Shown here one piece after another: positions 14,614-19,342 of a stretch of 19,342 nucleotides of DNA (positions are counted from its first letter, which is position 1; every line of letters begins with the position of its first letter). Location: assembly GCA_038154685.1 (NCBI GenBank), contig JAYPYW010000060.1, forward strand, positions 1 through 19,342, given 5' to 3'. This stretch comes from GCA-002722245 sp038154685. GTDB taxonomy: Bacteria > Bacteroidota > Bacteroidia > Flavobacteriales_C > GCA-002722245. The position numbers and the translations under genes are program-made. The notes beneath the pieces were generated by a model. It made no database searches and was not told where the DNA came from. It worked only from the letters and a program-made list of their open reading frames with translations.

Positions 14614-16464
14614 ATGGGAGAGATTAGAGATAAATTAAACTGGTTTAAAGAATTATATAGCCTTTCCAAAGCTAAAGGAGGGATAAAATGGTATAGAATA
14701 GTTTATTTTATCAAATCTCCAAAGGGTCGCAAAAGAATGGTTCGCTTTGCTAAAAAAGGAATCAATTATGTGGGTCGAAAAATTACTGGGAAAGAAAAGC
14801 TGAAGATTGAGAATTATGAAGACTGGATCTCTGCAAACGAGATGTCGGCCGATCAATTAATTCAAAGCTATTCAAAGGTGCCAACTGAAAAAAGGACGAA
14901 ATTTTCTATCCTACTTAATGGGGGGTTTAATAATCTCAATGGCCTTAAAGCATCCTTATCTTCTGTTGAAAAACAAGTTTGGAAAGAACTTGAAATTTTA
15001 GCTCCTAAAACAGCATCTCTTTCGGAAGAGGTTTTATCGATTTTACAATCAAATGCAAAGTTGGTTCCGGTTGAAAATTCACAAACCCCTGGAGCAATAT
15101 TAAATACGCTTTTGGATCATTCAAATGGTGAGTTTTTCTTGAGTTTAAACATTGGAGACGAATTATCTCAATCATCTTTCTTGTTAATCAATAACTACCT
15201 AGTTGAAAATTCGGATTGTAAGTTTGTTTACACAGATCATGATTATAAGATTAATGATCAGCGATCTAAACCCTACTTTAAACCAGATTGGAGTCCTCAG
15301 AACTTTTTGGCCAATAATTACATCGCTAATGCTTTTGTTTGTAACGTTGAATTGGCCAAACAATTAAAGGGTTTTGATACCTCTTATTCTTTTGATTTTA
15401 CTTATGATTTTCTTTTACGAGTAACGGATTCAACTAAAAAAATAGGGCACTTGGCTGAAGTTGGATTTCACTTAAATGAATCAAACTTAACAGCTCAATC
15501 AGATAGTGTGAATGACGGTTTGACGGCGCTAAAGAAGAGGAGTGAACTTCAAAATGATGGGGCGAGTATTGAAATTAAATCTACTGAGGAAGCAACTTAT
15601 TCTTATTGGCCTGAGGTTTTAAATAATCCTAAAGTATCCATTATTATTCCTTCCAAGGATAAGCCAGATTTATGTGAGGTAGCAATAGGTTCTATCTTCA
15701 AATTATCAAGTTATCAAAATTTTGAAGTGGTTTTGATTAGTAATAACTCTTCTGAAAAAGAGTTTTTCGATATGGCGAAGAAATGGAGCGAAAAAGAGCC
15801 AAATCGTTTCAAGTTTATTGAGGATAACGGAGACTTTAACTTTGCGAGATTAATGAATGTTTCTGCTGAGACAAGTTCAGGAGATCATTTAGTACTTTTA
15901 AATAACGACACCGAAATTATTCAGGAGAATTGGTTGGAGCTGCTTTTGGGGTACTCACAAAAAACTGATGTTGGAGTAGTTGGAGTTAAGTTATTGTATC
16001 CAAACGACATGATTCAGCATGCTGGTGTAATTGTAGGATTAGGAGGGGTTGCTAATCATTGTTTCGTAGGGTTGGATAGAAACGATAAAGGTTATTTCAA
16101 TAGAGTGCAAACAAACTGTAATTACAGTGCTGTTACTGCAGCTTGTTTTATGGTTTCGAAAGAAATATATAACAACTGTGGAGGCTTTGATGAAAAGTTA
16201 GCAGTTGAGTTTAACGATGTTGATTTTTGTTTGAAGGTAAAAGATGCAGGATATAATAATGTTTACTTAGCTGATGTTGAGGTTTATCATTACGAATCAA
16301 TATCTAGAGGGCATCCACACAGTACAAGAAAGAGTTTTAAAAGAAGTATGTTTGAGGCCGATTACTTCACTGGTAAGTGGCAAAAGTATGTGCTTAACGA
16401 TCCGTGTTATAACAAAAACCTTACTAAAATCTTTAATGATTATAGTATCAATTCAGGAGATTAA
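14614..16464 (+). CDS. Double-domain GT2 glycosyltransferase with degenerate first domain
   Basis: This 616-residue protein has a basic N-terminal lead (1-65) and two tandem GT-A domains. The first (about 95-330) keeps family landmarks such as FKPDWSP (222-228) and LLRV (267-270), but its catalytic positions are lost: LAPKTAS replaces the DDAS motif, LNIGDE replaces DHDDE, and FTYD replaces the catalytic (Q/E)D region. The second (about 338-570) looks active: VSIIIPSKDKPDL (341-353), NNDTE (430-434), CFMVSKE (511-517), FDEKLAVEFNDVDFCLKV with Asp535/Asp537, and VYHYES. The order resembles rhamnosyltransferase-type and other two-domain GT2 proteins of O-antigen and capsule clusters. The ATG is three bases after the extension stop of the previous GT2. 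Its TAA shares bases with the stop of the convergent gene (TTAA, 16461-16464). The sugar specificity is unknown. Confidence 0.88.
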   Translation: MGEIRDKLNWFKELYSLSKAKGGIKWYRIVYFIKSPKGRKRMVRFAKKGINYVGRKITGKEKLKIENYEDWISANEMSADQLIQSYSKVPTEKRTKFSILLNGGFNNLNGLKASLSSVEKQVWKELEILAPKTASLSEEVLSILQSNAKLVPVENSQTPGAILNTLLDHSNGEFFLSLNIGDELSQSSFLLINNYLVENSDCKFVYTDHDYKINDQRSKPYFKPDWSPQNFLANNYIANAFVCNVELAKQLKGFDTSYSFDFTYDFLLRVTDSTKKIGHLAEVGFHLNESNLTAQSDSVNDGLTALKKRSELQNDGASIEIKSTEEATYSYWPEVLNNPKVSIIIPSKDKPDLCEVAIGSIFKLSSYQNFEVVLISNNSSEKEFFDMAKKWSEKEPNRFKFIEDNGDFNFARLMNVSAETSSGDHLVLLNNDTEIIQENWLELLLGYSQKTDVGVVGVKLLYPNDMIQHAGVIVGLGGVANHCFVGLDRNDKGYFNRVQTNCNYSAVTAACFMVSKEIYNNCGGFDEKLAVEFNDVDFCLKVKDAGYNNVYLADVEVYHYESISRGHPHSTRKSFKRSMFEADYFTGKWQKYVLNDPCYNKNLTKIFNDYSINSGD

Positions 16465-17594
16465 ACCCTTACAATTAATCTTAGGAATGTTAGTCCAGAA
16501 ATAATCAAAAGCGAGAAAATCAAACTTTTAGATATTTGGTTCTCTTTGACTAAATAAAGAAGAGCAACAACTATGGCTGAGGTTAAAACTCTTACAAATG
16601 CCCAGTCATCAATGTATATGGCTTCGGAGAATATTAAACTGAATAGAATAGTTGCTGTTATTGCAATTGGGAAAGGAGTATTTAAAATATTTTTCTGACT
16701 TAGGATTTGTTTAATCGACTTTATAAAAATCGCAATAATTAAAACTGCGTAGGCGATCCAAAAAACAAGTTCGATAATTTCTTTGATGCTGGATACCTGT
16801 AGATTCAACCAAAAACTGTGAACAAATCCCCATAATGGAAAAGATAAATTTTGCATTGGAGATTCGTAATTTGGATACAAGTTTTGTATCACTACAAGCT
16901 TCCATATTGCAATAGTTACAATGGGTAACAAAGACAATAAACGGGCGCTTAGTTTTATTTCTTTATTAATTACTATCCACAAAATAACAGGCCCTAAAAT
17001 TACTATTTCGGTTTCCCTCGTAAGTAAAGCAGATATGGAAAATAGGGTAAATAGTAACGTTTTTTTATTAAGTATGAAGTAGATCGCTCCAACTACAAAG
17101 AAGGTCGCCAGTACCTCAGATAAGTCTCTGGAAACTGACATTAAAATCCCTGGAGCTAAAATGGGGGCTAATCTTACTAGCCAGTTTTCATTTTGATTTG
17201 TGAACTGAAGTACAAAAAAGCTGAGGCCAATTGCTACTAATAGATTGACTATTATAAGGCTGTACGGAAGCCAATTTGGATTTCCAAAACTGAGTAGCCA
17301 GGCTAAAGTTGGGTAACCAATTCTTTGATGTCTGTAAGGCGGTAAGTCCACCTTAGAATGTGGTTGTATTTCAGTAGAAAAAGGATTGTGGGCATAATTG
17401 AAGAAGAATTGCCCGTCGTAACCCTGTCCTTCTTTAACATGAATCTTTTCTTGCCATTGCTCCGGTTCGAAAAAATCTGACCCAGCGACAATGAATTTTG
17501 ATGGATCATCAAGAATGATTACCCTAGCGATCACAAAAATGCTGAAAAAGCAGATGGCGAAAATTATTGGATTTCTTTTTAAGCTATTCAACAT
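16461..17594 (-). CDS. Polytopic GT-C-like membrane protein linked to surface glycan formation
   Basis: This 377-residue protein has about nine to ten hydrophobic helices. The first is at residues 8-27, followed by a periplasmic loop (about 28-100) holding GYDGQFFFNYAHNPF (58-72, Asp60) and YRHQRIGYPTLAWLL (87-101). That pair of motifs resembles a family annotated as cell-surface glycopolymer formation proteins (AZOBR_p60025-like), with an acidic residue in the first outer loop as in GT-C glycosyltransferases that use polyprenyl-linked sugar donors. A role in adding side-chain sugars on the periplasmic face is inference. The gene runs against its neighbours and converges on the double GT2, sharing the TTAA stop. 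Its ATG at 17594 is divergent from the SGNH gene, 54 bases away, with a TAcTTTTG box just ahead. Confidence 0.8.
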   Translation of the reverse strand: MLNSLKRNPIIFAICFFSIFVIARVIILDDPSKFIVAGSDFFEPEQWQEKIHVKEGQGYDGQFFFNYAHNPFSTEIQPHSKVDLPPYRHQRIGYPTLAWLLSFGNPNWLPYSLIIVNLLVAIGLSFFVLQFTNQNENWLVRLAPILAPGILMSVSRDLSEVLATFFVVGAIYFILNKKTLLFTLFSISALLTRETEIVILGPVILWIVINKEIKLSARLLSLLPIVTIAIWKLVVIQNLYPNYESPMQNLSFPLWGFVHSFWLNLQVSSIKEIIELVFWIAYAVLIIAIFIKSIKQILSQKNILNTPFPIAITATILFSLIFSEAIYIDDWAFVRVLTSAIVVALLYLVKENQISKSLIFSLLIISGLTFLRLIVRV

Positions 17595-17599
17595 AACAA

Positions 17600-17607
17600 C
17601 AAAAGTA
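17600..17607 (-). promoter_or_regulatory. Possible -7 box (TACTTTTG) for the minus-strand membrane protein
   Basis: TACTTTTG on the minus strand matches all fixed positions of the Bacteroidota -7 consensus TAnnTTTG. It ends five bases before the ATG at 17594, so a transcript would be nearly leaderless. No TTG lies about 20 bases upstream, so the -33 part is missing and the call is tentative. Confidence 0.35.
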
Positions 17608-17648
17608 TGTAATTCAATTTGTGCATCTTTGTTATCGAATTTAAAAAA

Positions 17649-18758
17649 ATGAACAAACGGTTAAAGATTGCCATATTTCTTTTCTGCTTTATTTGGCTTT
17701 TAACAGCTGTTCAGTTTATTTTCTCACCTTTCAAATTAGTAGGACTGAATGGGGCTTTTAACGATCCAGAGCCGCCTGAACTAACTTTCGAAAATTGGAA
17801 AACAGGTAAGTTTCAAAAACAAACCGAATTTTTTGCTAAGTACAATACTCCCTTTAGAGCTGATTTTGTGAGGTTGAAAAACCAAGTTGGATACTCTCTT
17901 TTTGGTGAGTTTAATACCAATCTTACTTTGGGTAAAGACCACTATTTATTCGATCATAATTATATCAATGCGTTTTTGGGTAAAGATTTATTGCCATACA
18001 AAGAGCGAATGATCCAATCATCTGAAATAGGAGTTTTTAAAACCATATTAGATTCCTTAGGAGTAAAACCTTTTTGGATTATTGCTCCCAATAAAGCACG
18101 GTATTATCAGGAATACTTAAAAGAAGAATTAAATTTTGAATCTATCTCGAATCAACAAGTCTTAAAGGATTTATGTTATTTGAATAAAATACCTGTGGTA
18201 GATACTGATGACTGGTTTGCAAAGAAAAAGAATGATAGTAAGTATCCACTAATACCAAAATATGGAGCACACTGGTCGGTTTACGGCGCGGCTTTGGTAT
18301 GTGATTCTCTTGATAATTTGCTTGAAAAGGAATTCCCCAAGAAGGTTAAAACATCAATTGGAGTAATTAAGGAAAGCAAAAAGGCAAAATTCAGTGATGA
18401 TGATTATCTGCCTTCTATCAACCTGATTAAGAAATGGGAATGGGATACAATTATGGCTTATCCTGCTATGATATATGAACCTGGATTGAAATTGAAGGCG
18501 TTAGTGGTTTCCGATAGTTATATGTGGAACTTATACTATAACGATTATTTTAAGCAGAATTTCACAGCTGACTCTCAGTTCCTTTATTACAATAAAGCCT
18601 ATTATAATATAAATAAAGAACGGACGGGGGAAATCAAACCAGGAGAACTAACCATTGAAAAAATCAGTGAGTTTGAAACGGTTATTTTTATCACAACAGG
18701 TCCTTCCTTAAAAGAGTCTTATAGCTACAACTTTATAAGTGATTTATTAAATGAGTAA
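17649..18758 (+). CDS. AlgJ/AlgX-like SGNH-fold protein, possible polysaccharide O-acetyltransferase
   Basis: This 369-residue protein has one N-terminal membrane anchor (residues 5-25) and a periplasmic body. Landmarks of the AlgJ/AlgX SGNH superfamily: WKTGKFQKQTEFFAKYNTPFR (50-70), the LTLGKDHYLFDHNY stretch (92-105), PFWIIAPNKA (141-150), HWSVYGA with His208 (208-214) and LVVSDSYMW (285-293), where Ser290 would be the nucleophile. Proteins of this family transfer acetyl groups to exopolysaccharides. The Asp of the usual D-x-H motif is Gly here (YGAHW), so activity is uncertain. No MBOAT acetyl-channel gene (AlgI-like) lies in the window. The start is the ATG at 17649, preferred over an in-frame non-ATG at 17619 because it leaves a normal basic MNKR anchor. 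It overlaps the next gene by eight bases. Confidence 0.78.
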   Translation: MNKRLKIAIFLFCFIWLLTAVQFIFSPFKLVGLNGAFNDPEPPELTFENWKTGKFQKQTEFFAKYNTPFRADFVRLKNQVGYSLFGEFNTNLTLGKDHYLFDHNYINAFLGKDLLPYKERMIQSSEIGVFKTILDSLGVKPFWIIAPNKARYYQEYLKEELNFESISNQQVLKDLCYLNKIPVVDTDDWFAKKKNDSKYPLIPKYGAHWSVYGAALVCDSLDNLLEKEFPKKVKTSIGVIKESKKAKFSDDDYLPSINLIKKWEWDTIMAYPAMIYEPGLKLKALVVSDSYMWNLYYNDYFKQNFTADSQFLYYNKAYYNINKERTGEIKPGELTIEKISEFETVIFITTGPSLKESYSYNFISDLLNE

Positions 18759-19342
18759 TAAGGGTTGGTTATACATATCACTTTTGCTATTGGTTATAAG
18801 TTTGTTCCTTAACTTTTTTAATAACCATTCTAAATACCCTACAGGATGTGACGAATTCGGGTATTTGCAATTATCTGAGGAGTTAACAGGCAATGACGAG
18901 CGAGAGGCTTTCCTAAATCCACTAATTAATGATTTAGAAAAAGAGGGTTTTGTTTACCAAGATTATGCTTGGTTAATTTTACCTCATGCCTATCATGTAG
19001 ATAGTGAAGTAAACAAGCCTGTAAATCAATATCAACCAGGAACCTCAATAATTCTGTCTTTTTTAAACCCCAAAACAAAGCAGATTCTCTTTCCTGTTTT
19101 AGTTTTAATCCTCGGTGTTGGGTTGGTGGTTATGGTTTCTTGGAGGTTTAAATTAGATAGTGTTCCATTGTTATCAGCGATTTCAGTTTTCTTTATAATA
19201 GGTTCGTTTCCTGGGCCATTCATGACAGAATTATCTAGAGTGAACTCTTTGGCTTTTACATTTATTCCTTTGTTGTTGGTTGGCTATTTCATGTTTACCA
19301 ATGTGAAAGTTGCACTTGTTTTATTGCTTCTTTGTGTAAACT
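18751..19342 (+). CDS. Polytopic GT-C-like membrane protein, 3'-truncated by window edge
   Basis: An ATG at 18751 opens a frame that remains open to the end of the window (197 complete codons). The product starts with a membrane helix (about 6-22), then an outer loop beginning TGCDEFGYLQLSEEL with Asp34-Glu35. This acidic site is placed like the catalytic Asp/Glu of GT-C glycosyltransferases. NQYQPGTSIILSF follows near residue 95-107, then at least three more hydrophobic helices. The gene overlaps the SGNH gene by eight bases, so the two are translationally linked. I would guess a polyprenyl-sugar-dependent glycosyltransferase acting in the periplasm, but no specific family is recognised and more than half of the protein may be missing. 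Confidence 0.75.
   Translation, partial: MSNKGWLYISLLLLVISLFLNFFNNHSKYPTGCDEFGYLQLSEELTGNDEREAFLNPLINDLEKEGFVYQDYAWLILPHAYHVDSEVNKPVNQYQPGTSIILSFLNPKTKQILFPVLVLILGVGLVVMVSWRFKLDSVPLLSAISVFFIIGSFPGPFMTELSRVNSLAFTFIPLLLVGYFMFTNVKVALVLLLLCVN

Noticed and set aside
1..19342. CRISPR arrays, tRNA/rRNA genes, insertion sequences, prophage genes
   Set aside because: No regularly spaced repeats, no recognisable tRNA or rRNA segments, no transposase, integrase or phage structural motifs were seen on either strand.

Overview
The window looks like chromosome of a Bacteroidota member, most likely Flavobacteriales. Evidence: AT-rich DNA, no clear Shine-Dalgarno sequences, a textbook Bacteroidota promoter (TTG-N20-TACCTTTG) upstream of miaB, a TopA with C-terminal repeats and a lysine-rich tail, and the minus-strand order miaB - sigma-54 activator - lptE, which I recall as conserved in this phylum. 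The family-level placement is inference.

Layout. (1) 1-3114, minus strand: a compact operon miaB > sigma-54-type AAA+ regulator > lptE (truncated by the window edge), with a 1-bp gap and a 1-bp overlap between genes. (2) 3115-3312: divergent intergenic region with the miaB promoter and several dyad symmetries. (3) 3313-7378, plus strand: housekeeping run topA > arginase/formimidoylglutamase-like protein (broken by a 10-N assembly gap) > DUF3109 cysteine-rich protein. (4) 7486-16464, plus strand: a tightly packed surface-polysaccharide cluster: two GT4 glycosyltransferases, an O-antigen ligase/polymerase-like membrane protein, a polyprenyl-phosphate sugar transferase (also with a 10-N gap), an ABC-2 permease and its ATPase (Wzm/Wzt type), a GT2 with an in-frame amber codon, and a double-domain GT2. 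(5) 16461-19342: a convergent polytopic GT-C-like membrane protein, then on the plus strand an AlgJ/AlgX-like SGNH protein and a second GT-C-like membrane protein cut by the window end.

How the genes may work together (inference from families): the sugar transferase loads the first sugar phosphate on undecaprenyl phosphate, the GT4 and GT2 enzymes extend the glycan in the cytoplasm, the ABC transporter exports it, and the O-antigen ligase-like protein attaches it to an acceptor (or polymerises it). GT-C-like proteins and the SGNH protein could decorate it on the periplasmic side. LptE belongs to the LPS export machinery, so both ends of the window concern the outer surface. Most of region 4 overlaps head-to-tail with non-ATG starts, suggesting one translationally coupled operon.

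I found no RNA genes, CRISPR, IS elements or phage genes. The region is mostly conventional. The best second-look items are the amber codon with its in-frame coiled-coil-like extension, the arginase-family protein with substituted metal ligands, the pseudo-GT domain of the double GT2, and the two N runs whose real lengths can be predicted from frame and family consensus.
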